From: CAYXXN01 sp964469055
GTDB lineage: Bacteria > Acidobacteriota > Thermoanaerobaculia > Multivoradales > JAHEKO01
NCBI GenBank assembly: GCA_964469055.1
Contig: CAYXXN010000055.1
Location: 1 to 15,594 of the forward strand
Reading direction: 5' to 3'
DNA length: 15,594 bases
Positions 7,023 to 15,594 of the stretch are shown piece by piece. Made by a program: the position numbers and the translations under genes. The notes under the pieces were generated by a model. That model saw only the letters and a list, made by a program, of their open reading frames with translations. It ran no database searches and was not told where the DNA came from. Each line of letters begins with the position of its first letter. Position 1 is the first letter of the stretch.

Positions 7023-8704
7023 GGGGGGACCGCCTGGCGCTGCTCACCGTTGCCCTGCTGACGGCTGGCTGCGGCCCCGGGGAGCGCCAGGCCGTACCCG
7101 CGCCGGCGCCCGCCCCCGGCATCCGCTTCGTCGAGGCGACGGCAGCGGCCGGCCTCGACTTCGTGCACTGGAACGGCGCTTCCGAGCGTCGCTATCTACC
7201 CGAGACGATGGGCTCGGGTGTGGCGGTCGTCGACTACGACGGGGACGGCTGGGTCGACCTCTTCTTCGTGAATGGGGCCGGCTTCGGAGCGGGCGCCGTG
7301 GTGGGGCCGGGAGGGGCGCTCTATCGCAACCTGGGAGAGGGTCGCTTTGCCGTCCTGCCGGACGCGGCGGGCGCCGGCGCCGCCTTTCCCGGCATGGGCG
7401 CCGCCGTCGGTGACATCGACAACGACGGCGATGCCGACCTGTTCGTGACCGCGGTCGGCGGCGACCGACTGTTCGTCAACGGCGGCGACGGCGCCTTCCG
7501 CGAGGAAAGTGGCGCGCGAGGTCTCGCCGCGCGCGGCTTCGGCACGAGCGCCGCCTTCCTCGACGCCGACGCCGACGGCTGGCTCGACCTCCTCGCCGGC
7601 CGCTACGTCGAGTGGAGCCCCGAGAGCGACGTGCCCTGCAGCCCGGACGGCGTCCACGCGAGCTACTGCACGCCGGAGGTCTACCCCGGCGAGGCGAGTC
7701 GCTTCTACCGGAACCTGGGTGGGGGCAGGTTCGTCGATGCCAGCGCGAGGGCCGGCGTGCTGGCGGCCGTCGGCAAGACCCTGGGTGTGGTGCCGCTCGA
7801 CCACGACCGCGATGGCTGGCCCGACATCGCCGTCGCCAACGACACCGAGCGCAACTTCCTCTTCGTCAACCAGCGCGACGGCACCTTCCGCGAGATCGGC
7901 CTCGAGGCCGGCATGGCCCTCTCCGCCTCCGGAGCCGCCCGCGGCGGCATGGGAATCGACGCCGGCGATCTGGCGGGCCGCGGCCTGACCGACCTGGTCA
8001 TCGGCAACTTCGCCCAGGAGATGGCCGCCCTCTACCGCGCGGCGCCGAGCGGGCTGTTCTCCGACGAGGCCGCCGAGTCGGGTATCGGCATCCCCAGCCT
8101 GATGACCCTCGCCTTCGGCACGCTGATCGTCGACGCCGATCTCGATGGCTGGCTCGACGTCGTCCTCGCCAACGGCCACATCGAGCCCGAGATCGCGCGC
8201 TTCCAGCCCAGCCAGTCCTACGCCCAGCCCCTGCAACTCTTCCGCCGCCTGGACTGGCGGTTCGTCGAGGAGACCGGCGGCGGCGCCGAGGCGCTGCGCG
8301 TTCCCAGGGTGGGCCGCGGCCTCGCCGAGCTCGACTTCGATCGCGACGGCGACCCCGACCTCGTCTTGACTCAGAACGGCCGCCAGGCCGTGCTCCTGGG
8401 GAACGAGGCCGCCGACGCGGGTGCCAGTTGGCTCCGCCTGACGCTAGTCGGGCGGCGCAGTAACCGCGACGGGTACGGGGCGCGGATCGAGGCGACGGTC
8501 GCCGGGCGCCGCCTCACCCGGACGCTGGTCTCGGGCCGCTCCTACCTCTCGGCGAGCGAGGCCGCTGTCGGCTTCGGCCTGGCGAGCGCCGAGACGGTCG
8601 AGTCGGTCGACATTCTCTGGCCGTCGGGGGCTCGCCAGCGGCTCGTCGCGCCGCCGCTCGATCGCCACCTGCGCCTCGTCGAGCCGGAAAGAGCCCCGGC
8701 GTAG
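7019..8704 (+). CDS. CRTAC1-type VCBS/FG-GAP repeat lipoprotein with ASPIC/UnbV domain
   Basis: This 561-residue protein is probably exported and lipid-anchored: a short hydrophobic signal (5-17) ends in a lipobox, LTAGC, with Cys18. A Pro/Ala-rich linker follows. The body is a beta-propeller of VCBS/FG-GAP repeats, each with a calcium-binding-like Asp-rich loop: DYDGDGWVD (72-80), DIDNDGDAD (132-140), DADADGWLD (182-190), DHDRDGWPD (261-269), DADLDGWLD (372-380) and DFDRDGDPD (439-447). The Cys207...Cys217 stretch followed by YPG and FYRN is usual in CRTAC1-like bacterial proteins. The C-terminus (about 470-545) is an ASPIC/UnbV domain ending in VDILWPSGARQ. Such proteins are thought to bind ligands or other proteins at the cell surface, but their roles are poorly known. 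The ATG overlaps the regulator's stop, tying it to the two-component system; no clear ribosome site is seen. Confidence 0.92.
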
Positions 8705-8759
8705 GCGTCGTCGTCCCCCTCGGCTACCTGGAAATGAACTGCACCGACACCACCACGAT

Positions 8760-11700
8760 GTGCGAACGCGCGGCAGGCTGACCCCTCCCGACGAGCCCAT
8801 CCGCGACGAGGTCGTGGGGGCCGAGCAGCTCGAGCAACGGGCCGAGGCGCTGGGCGTCGCTCACGCCGGCGCTCGCGCTTGGCGCGGCCGGTCGTTGCTG
8901 ACCCGCCTGCGCCGCAACCGGGATGCCCTGCGCGCGGCGCGCACGTCGCTCGAGCAGGCCATTCGCGAGCAGCGCACCATCAGCCTCGCCGCCGAGTGGC
9001 TGATCGACAACTTCCACGTCGTCGAGGAGCAGGTGCGGCAGATCCAGCAGGATCTCGCGCCAGCCTTCTACCGCGAGCTGCCCAAACTCGACGACGCACC
9101 CTGGACCGGCTCGCCGCGCGTCTACGCCCTGGCCTGGAGCTTCGTCGCGCACACCGACAGCCGCTTCGACCCCGAGCTGCTGCTGCGCTTCGTTCGTGGC
9201 GTTCAGCGCGCGGCGCCCCTGCGCATCGGCGAGTTGTGGGCGCTCGCCATCCACCTGCGCCTGGTGCTGGTGGAGAACCTGCGCCGCCTGGCCACCGGCG
9301 TGCTGCGGCGGCTCGAGGCGCGGGCTCGCGCCGACGCGATCGCCGACGGCGCGCTGGGCCTGGGTTCGGTGCGCTCCGTCGAGCTCTCTGGCGAGTTGGA
9401 GACGGCCGGCGACAGCCCGGAGATCGCTTTCGTCGTGCAGCTCGCCCAGCGCCTGCGCGAGCAGGACCCGGAGACGACGCCCCTGCTCGGTTGGCTGCGC
9501 GCCACCCTGGAGGCACACGGCCTCACCGAGGAGGAGGTCATCCGTCTGGACCACCAGCGCCAGGCGGCCACACAGGTCAGCGTCTCGAACGTGATCAACG
9601 GCATGCGCCAGATCTCCGCCTTCGACTGGCCGCCCTTCGTCGAAGAGGCCTCGCTGGTCGACGACGTGCTGCGGCGCGACCCGGCCGGCGTCTACGCGGC
9701 GCAGGACTTCGAAACCCGCGACCTCTACCGCCACGCCATCGAGGAGCTGGCGCGCGGTGCGGATCGCCCGGAGCTCGAGGTCGCGGAGCGGGCGGTGACC
9801 CGCGCCGCGGCGCGGCTCTCGACGCAGCGCCACGTCGGGCACGACCTGGTCGGAGCGGGCCGCAGGCAGTTTGAGCGCGAGCTCGGCTACCGGCCCGAGG
9901 CGCGGCGGCGGCTGACCCGCGCCCTGCGCGCTGCGGGCCTGCCGGGGTATCTGGGCTCGGCGACGCTGCTCACCGCGCTGCTCCTGGCGCCGCTGCTCGG
10001 CTTCGCCGCCGGCGCCGGCCGCCTCGCCCTCGTCGGGGTGGCGTTGCTCGCCCTGGTCCCGATCTCGGAGCTGGCGCTGGCGATCCTGAATCGGATCCTC
10101 GCCGGGCTGGTGCCGCCACGCCCGCTGCCCAAGCTGGCGCTGGACCAAGGCGTGCCGCCGGAGCTGCGGACCCTGGTGGCGGTCCCGGTCCTCCTCCACG
10201 ACGGGGCGGAGCTCGAGGCGTACGTCGAACGGCTGGAGGTGCACTACCTTGCCAACCCGGAGGGTGACGTCAGCTTCGCGCTGCTCGCCGACTTCGCGGA
10301 CGCGGCGGCGGAGCGCACGCCGGAGGACGAGGCGTTGCTACACGCCGCCGTCGAGAGCTTCGCGCGCCTCAACGAGCGCTATGGCCCAGGCGAGGACGGC
10401 GGCGAGCGTTTCCTCCTCCTGCTCCGGAAGCGCCGCTGGAATCCGGGCGAGAGCTGCTGGATGGGCTGGGAGCGCAAGCGCGGCAAGCTGCGCGAGTTGA
10501 ACCGCCTGCTGCGCGGCGCGACCGACACCAGCTTCGTCGGCCCGGAGGGCGGCCCGCCGGCTGCGCCCCAAGGCGTGCGCTACGTGATCACGCTCGACGC
10601 CGACACGCGCTTGCCGCCCGGCGCCGTGCGCCGCCTGGTGGGCGCCATCGCCCATCCGCTGCACCAGGTACGGCTCGATCCGCGCACGCGGCGGGTCACC
10701 GAGGGTTACGCAATCCTCCAGCCGCGGGTCGCGGCCATGCTGCCGGCCTACGGTGAGGAGTCCCTGTACGGCAAGAGCTTCTCGGGTCCGACCGGCGTCG
10801 ATCCCTATGTGGCGGCGGTTTCCGACGTCTATCAGGATCTGTTCGCCGAGGGCTCCTACACCGGCAAGGGCATCTATGAGGTGGACACGTTCGAGACCGC
10901 GCTCGCCGACCGGGTCCCCGACAACGCCTTGCTCTCGCACGACCTCTTCGAGGGCAGCTTCGCGCGCGCCGGGCTGGCAAGCGACATCGTGCTGTTCGAG
11001 GAGTTCCCCTCGCACTTCCTGGTGAGCGCGGCGCGCCAGCACCGCTGGGTGCGCGGGGATTGGCAGCTCCTGCCGTGGCTGCTCCGGCGGGTGCCCACCG
11101 CCGGCGGCGAGCGGCAGCCCAATCCGCTCACCGGGCTCTCGCGCTGGAAGGTGCTCGACAACCTGCGCCGCTCGCTCTCGATGCCGTCGGCCCTGCTGCT
11201 GCTTTTCGCCGGCTGGCTCCTCCTGCCCGTGTCGCCCTGGGCCTGGGACGCGATCGTCGGGGCGCTACTGAGCCTCCCCATCCTGGTGCCGGCGCTGGCT
11301 GGGCTGCTGCCGCGGCGACGGGGCATCGCCAAGCGAACCCACCTCCTGGCGCTCCTCGGCGACCTCGAGATCGTGCTCACCCAGGCGTTGCTCACGAACG
11401 TCCTGCTGCCGGCCCGCGCCTGGCTGCGTGCCGACGCGATCACCCGAACGCTGGCTCGCCTGCTCGTCACCCGGCGGCGCCTGCTCGAGTGGGTGACCGC
11501 GGCCCAGGCCGGGGCCGGGGCGACGTTGGAGGCGGCGGCCTTCCACCGGGAGCTGGTCGCCGCGCCGCTCGCCGCGGCCGCCGCCCTGGCGCTGGTCGCC
11601 GCGCTGCGGCCGGCCGCGCTCGCCGCCGTCCTGCCGTTCGCCGCGGCCTGGCTCGCCGCCCCGGCCGTCGCCCGCAGGCTGAGCCTGCCGGCGGCGTCCC

Positions 11701-14700
11701 CGGCCACCGAGCCGCTGACCGCGGCGCAGGAGTTGCGATTGCGGCGCATCGCCCGCCGCAGCTGGAGCTACTTCGAGAGCTTCGCCGACGCCGAGGCCCA
11801 TTTCCTGCCGCCCGACAACTTCCAGGAAGACCCCCTGCCGGTGGTCGCCCACCGCACCTCGCCGACCAACATCGGACTCGGCTTGCTCGCCGCCGTGGCG
11901 GCGCACGACCTGGGCTGGGTCGGACGGCTCGAGACGGTCGAGCGGATCGAAGCCACCTTCGAGTCGTTGGCCGGGCTGGAGCGGTTTCGAGGCCACTTCC
12001 TCAACTGGTACGACACCCGCTCGCTCGCCCCGCTCGAGCCCCGCTACGTGTCGACCGTCGACAGCGGCAACCTGGCGGCGCACCTGGTGGCGCTCGCTTC
12101 GGCCTGTCGTGAGCTTCAGGGAACGCCGCTGCGCGCCGAAGCAGCCTGGCACGGGGTGGCCGATGCGTTCGCGCTGCTGCGCGAGGCGGCGAGCGGAACG
12201 CCGGGGGCGGGTCGAAGCAGCACCGTCGGGCGCGGCGAGCTTGGCGCGGCGCTCGACCGCCTGCAGGCGACCCTGGAGGCAGGCCCGCCCGAGCGGCCCG
12301 CGGAGCTGACGCGGCGGTTGGACGAGCTGCGGCAGCGGGCCGCCGCGCTCGCCGACATCGCGAGCGCCCTGGCGGCCGAGGACGCCAGCGAGGGCGTCGC
12401 GGAGACCCTGGCCTGGGCCGCGGCCTGCCGCCGGACGGCGGAGAGCCACGCGCGGGACGTCGCGGCCCTCGCCGACCCGGCAGGCGGGAATCCGCCGGCC
12501 GCGGGCGCGGGCGAGCGCGACCTGATGGTCCGCTGCGCGGCGCTCGCCGAGCGCGCCGAGGCGATGGTGCGCGAGATGGACTTCGGCTTTCTCCTCCATC
12601 CGGTGCGCAAGCTCTTGGTGATCGGCTACCGACTGAGCGACCACCAGCAGGACCGCAACTGCTACGACCTGCTCGCCTCCGAATCCCGGCTGGCGAGCTT
12701 TCTGGCCATCGCCTTGGGCCAGGCGCCGCACAGCCACTGGTTCCGACTGTCGCGCCCCGTCGCGCCGCTCGGCCGCGGCTCGGTGCTGCTGTCGTGGTCC
12801 GGCTCCATGTTCGAGTACCTGATGCCGAGCCTGGTACTCATGGAGCCGCCGCGCAGCCTGCTCGGCGAGAGCTGCCGCCTGGCGGTGGACGAGCAGATCC
12901 GTTATGGCGCGGAGCGCGGCGTTCCCTGGGGGATCTCGGAGTGTGCGTACAACGAGCGGGATCTCCAGCTCAACTACCAGTACGGTCCGCGGGGCGCGCC
13001 GCGCTTGGGGCTGCGGCGCGCCCCGGCCGACGAACTGGTGGTGGCCCCGTACGCGACGGCGCTCGCCGCCCGGGTGGCGCCGCGCCCGGCGCTGGCCAAC
13101 TTCGAGCGCCTGGCCGGCTTGGGGGCCCGCGGGCGGCACGGTTTCTACGAAGCGCTCGACTTCACGCGTCGCCGGGTGCCGGAAGGCCAGCGCTGCGCCG
13201 TCGTGAGGGCCTACATGGCGCACCACCAGGCGATGACCCTGCTCGCCCTGGCCAACCTGCTCCAGGGCGGCGTCCTGCGCAAGCGCTTCCACGCTCATCC
13301 GCTGGTGCGCGCGGCCGAGCTGCTGCTCCAGGAACGCACGCCGCGCGACGTGGTCGTCACGCGCCCCCTGCCGGAGGAGAGGCCCGACCCACGGCTGCGC
13401 GAGGTTTCCGGCACGAGCCTGCGGGTCTTCGACACGCCGCACCTCTCGACGCCGCGCGTTCACCTGCTCTCCAACGGCGCCTACTCGGTGCTGGTCACCA
13501 GCTCCGGCTGCGGCTGGAGCCGCCACCGCGGCCGCGCGGTGACGCGCTGGCGGGAGGACACGACGCGCGACGACTGGGGCACCTTCCTCTACCTGCGCGA
13601 CCTCGACACCGGAGAGCGCTGGTCCGCCGGCTACCAGCCCACCGCCGTGGAGCCCGACGCCTACCGGGTCCTCTTCACCACCGAGAAGGTGGAGATCCGT
13701 CGCACCGACGGCTCGCTCGCCTCGACGCTCGAGGTCATCGTCTCGCCTGAGGATGACGTCGAACTGCGCCGCCTCACCTTGACCAATCGCGGCTCGTGGC
13801 CCCGGCGTATCGAAGTGACCTCCTACGCCGAGATCGTCCTTGCCCCACCGGCGGCCGATGAGGCGCACCCCGCCTTCTCCAAGCTCTTCCTCTCGACCGA
13901 GGCGCTGCGCTGGCCCGCTGCCCTGCTCGCCACCCGCCGCGCCACCGCGGTCGACGAGGCGCCGGTGTGGGCGGCGCACCTCCTGGCGGTCGAGGGCGAG
14001 ACGGCTGGGGCGCCGCAGATCGAGACCGACCGCGCCCGTTTCCTGGGCCGCGGCTTCGACGTACGCGACCCGCTGTCCCTCGCCGCGGGCCGACCGCTCT
14101 CGGGCAGCCTCGGTGCGGTGCTCGATCCCATCTTCAGCTTGCGCCAGACGGTCACCGTGCCGCCGGAGGGACGGGCGCGGCTGGTCTTCTCGACGCTGGT
14201 GGCCACCTCACGCGAAGAGGCGGTGCGCCTGGCGGAGAAGTATGCCGAGACGACCGCCTACCAGCGCGCCGCCCGGCTGGCCTGGACCCAGACCCAGGTC
14301 GAGCAACGGCACTTCGGGATCAGCTCCGATGAGGCGCATCTCTACTTGCGGCTCGCTTCCGATCTGGTGTTCACCAATCCGGGTCTGCGTTCCCCGGCCG
14401 CGGTGCTGGCGCGCAACCGGCTGGGTGCGCGCGCCCTCTGGGGATACGGCATCTCGGGCGACCTGCCGATCGTCTTGCTGCGCATCGATGATGAAGCCGA
14501 CCGCGAGATCGCGCGCCAGCTCGTTCAGGCCCAACAGTTCTGGCGCAGCAAAGGGCTGGCCGCCGACTTGGTGATCCTCAACGAGCAGCCGACTTCCTAC
14601 GTCCAGGAGCTGCAGACGGCACTCGAAGGCATGGTGCGCGCCGCCCAGGCGGGCGGCGTCTTCGTGCTGCGCGCCGACCAGATGCCCGAGGAGCACCGTG

Positions 14701-15594
14701 ACCTCTTGCGCGCCGCCGCCCGCGCCGTGTTCCTCTCCCACCACGGCTCGCTCGCCGAACAACTGCAGCGCCGCAGCTCGGCTCGCGTGGCCCCGCCGCC
14801 CCGCCCGGCCCTCCGGGCTGCGCGGGAGACGGCTCCGACCTCGCCCGACCCGCAGGCCGACCTCGCCTTCTTCAACGGACTGGGCGGCTTCGCCGATCGC
14901 GGGCGGGAGTACGTGATCGTCCTCGGCGAGGGCCAGCGCACGCCGCTGCCGTGGCTCAACGTCATCGCCAACCCCCACTTCGGCTTCCAAGTCTCCGAGT
15001 CGGGCTCCGGCTTCACCTGGGCGGACAACAGCCGCGAGAACCGGCTCACGCCGTGGTCGAACGATCCGGTCTGCGATCCGCCGGGCGAGGCGATCTACGT
15101 CCGCGATGAGGAGACCGGCGCGGTGTGGGGGCCGACCGCGCTACCGATCCGCACGGAAGGAGCGCCTTACGTCTGCCGGCACAGACAGGGCGGGAGCGTT
15201 TTCGAGCACGCCGAGCAGGGCGTGGCCCTGGAGCTGTTGCAGTTCGTGCCGCCCGAGGATCCGGTGCGTGTGGCACGGCTCGCGCTGACCAATCTGACCC
15301 CTCACCGCCGGCGCCTGAGCGTCACCGCGTACCTCGAATGGGTGCTCGGCGTCTCCCGCGCCACCTCCGCGCCGCACGTCATCACCGAACGCGACGAGGC
15401 GACGGGCGCCCTCCTCGCCCGCAACCCCTGGAACGAGGAGTTCGCGGAGCGGGTCGCTTTTGCCTGGCTGTCGGGGAACTCGCCGTCCTCGACCGCCGAC
15501 CGCACGGAGTTCCTCGGCCGGCACGGCACGCTGGCGGCGCCGGCAGCCTTGCTGCGAGACGAGCCGCTCGCGGGCCGGGTGGGCGCCGGGCTCG
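8760..15594 (+). CDS. Cyclic beta-1,2-glucan synthase (GT84 + GH94), C-terminus cut by window edge
   Basis: This giant inner-membrane enzyme (NdvB/Cgs family) polymerises glucose from UDP-glucose into beta-1,2-glucan, trims it by phosphorolysis and closes the ring. The open frame runs to the right edge: about 2278 residues of a family usually near 2800-2900. Order: N-terminal helical region (AEWLIDNFHVVEEQ near 76-89); membrane segments about 392-440; GT84 glycosyltransferase with LDADT (Asp613, Asp615), HDLFEGS (727-733) and QHRWVRGDW (760-768); membrane segments about 810-851 and 935-975; a glycoamylase-like domain from TSPTNIGLGLL (about 1033) to AYMAHHQAMTLL (about 1485-1496); a first GH94-type beta-sandwich from about 1559; and a second from about 2038 (FFNGLGGF, then WADNSRENRLTPWS). 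The phosphorylase barrel and its catalytic Asp lie beyond the window. I checked the reading frame at several motifs and saw no frameshift. The GTG start at 8760 has no clear ribosome site and is a best guess from the family's N-terminus. Confidence 0.94.
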   Translation, partial: MRTRGRLTPPDEPIRDEVVGAEQLEQRAEALGVAHAGARAWRGRSLLTRLRRNRDALRAARTSLEQAIREQRTISLAAEWLIDNFHVVEEQVRQIQQDLAPAFYRELPKLDDAPWTGSPRVYALAWSFVAHTDSRFDPELLLRFVRGVQRAAPLRIGELWALAIHLRLVLVENLRRLATGVLRRLEARARADAIADGALGLGSVRSVELSGELETAGDSPEIAFVVQLAQRLREQDPETTPLLGWLRATLEAHGLTEEEVIRLDHQRQAATQVSVSNVINGMRQISAFDWPPFVEEASLVDDVLRRDPAGVYAAQDFETRDLYRHAIEELARGADRPELEVAERAVTRAAARLSTQRHVGHDLVGAGRRQFERELGYRPEARRRLTRALRAAGLPGYLGSATLLTALLLAPLLGFAAGAGRLALVGVALLALVPISELALAILNRILAGLVPPRPLPKLALDQGVPPELRTLVAVPVLLHDGAELEAYVERLEVHYLANPEGDVSFALLADFADAAAERTPEDEALLHAAVESFARLNERYGPGEDGGERFLLLLRKRRWNPGESCWMGWERKRGKLRELNRLLRGATDTSFVGPEGGPPAAPQGVRYVITLDADTRLPPGAVRRLVGAIAHPLHQVRLDPRTRRVTEGYAILQPRVAAMLPAYGEESLYGKSFSGPTGVDPYVAAVSDVYQDLFAEGSYTGKGIYEVDTFETALADRVPDNALLSHDLFEGSFARAGLASDIVLFEEFPSHFLVSAARQHRWVRGDWQLLPWLLRRVPTAGGERQPNPLTGLSRWKVLDNLRRSLSMPSALLLLFAGWLLLPVSPWAWDAIVGALLSLPILVPALAGLLPRRRGIAKRTHLLALLGDLEIVLTQALLTNVLLPARAWLRADAITRTLARLLVTRRRLLEWVTAAQAGAGATLEAAAFHRELVAAPLAAAAALALVAALRPAALAAVLPFAAAWLAAPAVARRLSLPAASPATEPLTAAQELRLRRIARRSWSYFESFADAEAHFLPPDNFQEDPLPVVAHRTSPTNIGLGLLAAVAAHDLGWVGRLETVERIEATFESLAGLERFRGHFLNWYDTRSLAPLEPRYVSTVDSGNLAAHLVALASACRELQGTPLRAEAAWHGVADAFALLREAASGTPGAGRSSTVGRGELGAALDRLQATLEAGPPERPAELTRRLDELRQRAAALADIASALAAEDASEGVAETLAWAAACRRTAESHARDVAALADPAGGNPPAAGAGERDLMVRCAALAERAEAMVREMDFGFLLHPVRKLLVIGYRLSDHQQDRNCYDLLASESRLASFLAIALGQAPHSHWFRLSRPVAPLGRGSVLLSWSGSMFEYLMPSLVLMEPPRSLLGESCRLAVDEQIRYGAERGVPWGISECAYNERDLQLNYQYGPRGAPRLGLRRAPADELVVAPYATALAARVAPRPALANFERLAGLGARGRHGFYEALDFTRRRVPEGQRCAVVRAYMAHHQAMTLLALANLLQGGVLRKRFHAHPLVRAAELLLQERTPRDVVVTRPLPEERPDPRLREVSGTSLRVFDTPHLSTPRVHLLSNGAYSVLVTSSGCGWSRHRGRAVTRWREDTTRDDWGTFLYLRDLDTGERWSAGYQPTAVEPDAYRVLFTTEKVEIRRTDGSLASTLEVIVSPEDDVELRRLTLTNRGSWPRRIEVTSYAEIVLAPPAADEAHPAFSKLFLSTEALRWPAALLATRRATAVDEAPVWAAHLLAVEGETAGAPQIETDRARFLGRGFDVRDPLSLAAGRPLSGSLGAVLDPIFSLRQTVTVPPEGRARLVFSTLVATSREEAVRLAEKYAETTAYQRAARLAWTQTQVEQRHFGISSDEAHLYLRLASDLVFTNPGLRSPAAVLARNRLGARALWGYGISGDLPIVLLRIDDEADREIARQLVQAQQFWRSKGLAADLVILNEQPTSYVQELQTALEGMVRAAQAGGVFVLRADQMPEEHRDLLRAAARAVFLSHHGSLAEQLQRRSSARVAPPPRPALRAARETAPTSPDPQADLAFFNGLGGFADRGREYVIVLGEGQRTPLPWLNVIANPHFGFQVSESGSGFTWADNSRENRLTPWSNDPVCDPPGEAIYVRDEETGAVWGPTALPIRTEGAPYVCRHRQGGSVFEHAEQGVALELLQFVPPEDPVRVARLALTNLTPHRRRLSVTAYLEWVLGVSRATSAPHVITERDEATGALLARNPWNEEFAERVAFAWLSGNSPSSTADRTEFLGRHGTLAAPAALLRDEPLAGRVGAGL

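Noticed and set aside
8729..8743. Possible sigma-54 promoter (TGGAAATGAACTGCA) before the glucan synthase gene.
   Set aside because: The GG-to-GC spacing is one base short of the strict sigma-54 spacing and the CACG part is missing.
8734..8781. Fifteen-codon frame (MNCTDTTTMCERAAG) that could be a leader peptide of the glucan synthase gene.
   Set aside because: No ribosome site and no nearby attenuator-like stems; too short to distinguish from chance.
8724..10244. A 506-codon minus-strand open frame opposite the start of the glucan synthase gene.
   Set aside because: Same shadow effect; no recognisable domain and it overlaps clearly conserved GT84 N-terminal sequence.
11265..13979. A 904-codon open frame on the minus strand opposite the glucan synthase gene.
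   Set aside because: Its translation is low-complexity, rich in Arg, Gly, Ala and Gln, with no motif, while the plus strand carries a well-conserved enzyme. Long antisense frames are expected when third positions are nearly always G or C.
15269..15283. Second TGGCACG with GC at the right spacing, inside the glucan synthase gene.
   Set aside because: The TT of the -12 element is absent and the site is deep in coding sequence; taken as evidence of the chance rate of such matches.

Overview
The window is a GC-rich (roughly 70% G+C, judged by eye), gene-dense piece of bacterial chromosome. Nothing in it looks mobile: I see no transposase, integrase, tRNA, rRNA or CRISPR array. A CRTAC1-type VCBS lipoprotein, a bacterial glutaryl-CoA dehydrogenase, a GlpX-type FBPase and a giant cyclic beta-1,2-glucan synthase would fit a Gram-negative soil or sediment lineage such as Acidobacteriota (Thermoanaerobaculia-like). 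That placement is inference only, since no marker gene is present.

Layout. Two genes read leftward from a divergent gap at about 1914-1994: glutaryl-CoA dehydrogenase (690-1913), then class II fructose-1,6-bisphosphatase glpX (693 to beyond the left edge), joined by a 4-base ATGA overlap. Everything right of the gap reads rightward: a small unrecognised protein (1995-2261), a CPBP-family intramembrane protease (2266-3084), an RsbW/SpoIIAB-like ATP-binding kinase (3135-3608) and a STAS anti-anti-sigma protein (3605-3943), the last two again joined by ATGA. After a 113-base gap come a membrane sensor histidine kinase (4057-5643), an NtrC-type sigma-54 activator (5640-7022) and a CRTAC1/ASPIC-UnbV lipoprotein (7019-8704), each overlapping the next by ATGA. 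After 55 bases comes a very large cyclic beta-1,2-glucan synthase gene (about 8760 to beyond the right edge).

How the genes may work together. The leftward pair belongs to central metabolism: glutaryl-CoA to crotonyl-CoA, and gluconeogenic FBP hydrolysis. The rightward block is regulatory and envelope-related: a partner-switching pair, then a two-component system translationally coupled to a secreted or outer-membrane lipoprotein and followed by a glucan synthase. The most interesting hypothesis is that the kinase/sigma-54 activator pair, the lipoprotein and the glucan synthase form one envelope-response unit. Gene order and overlaps support it, but nothing in the sequence proves it. All ten protein genes are typical family members by motif; the small protein and the kinase's sensor region are the parts I cannot assign.
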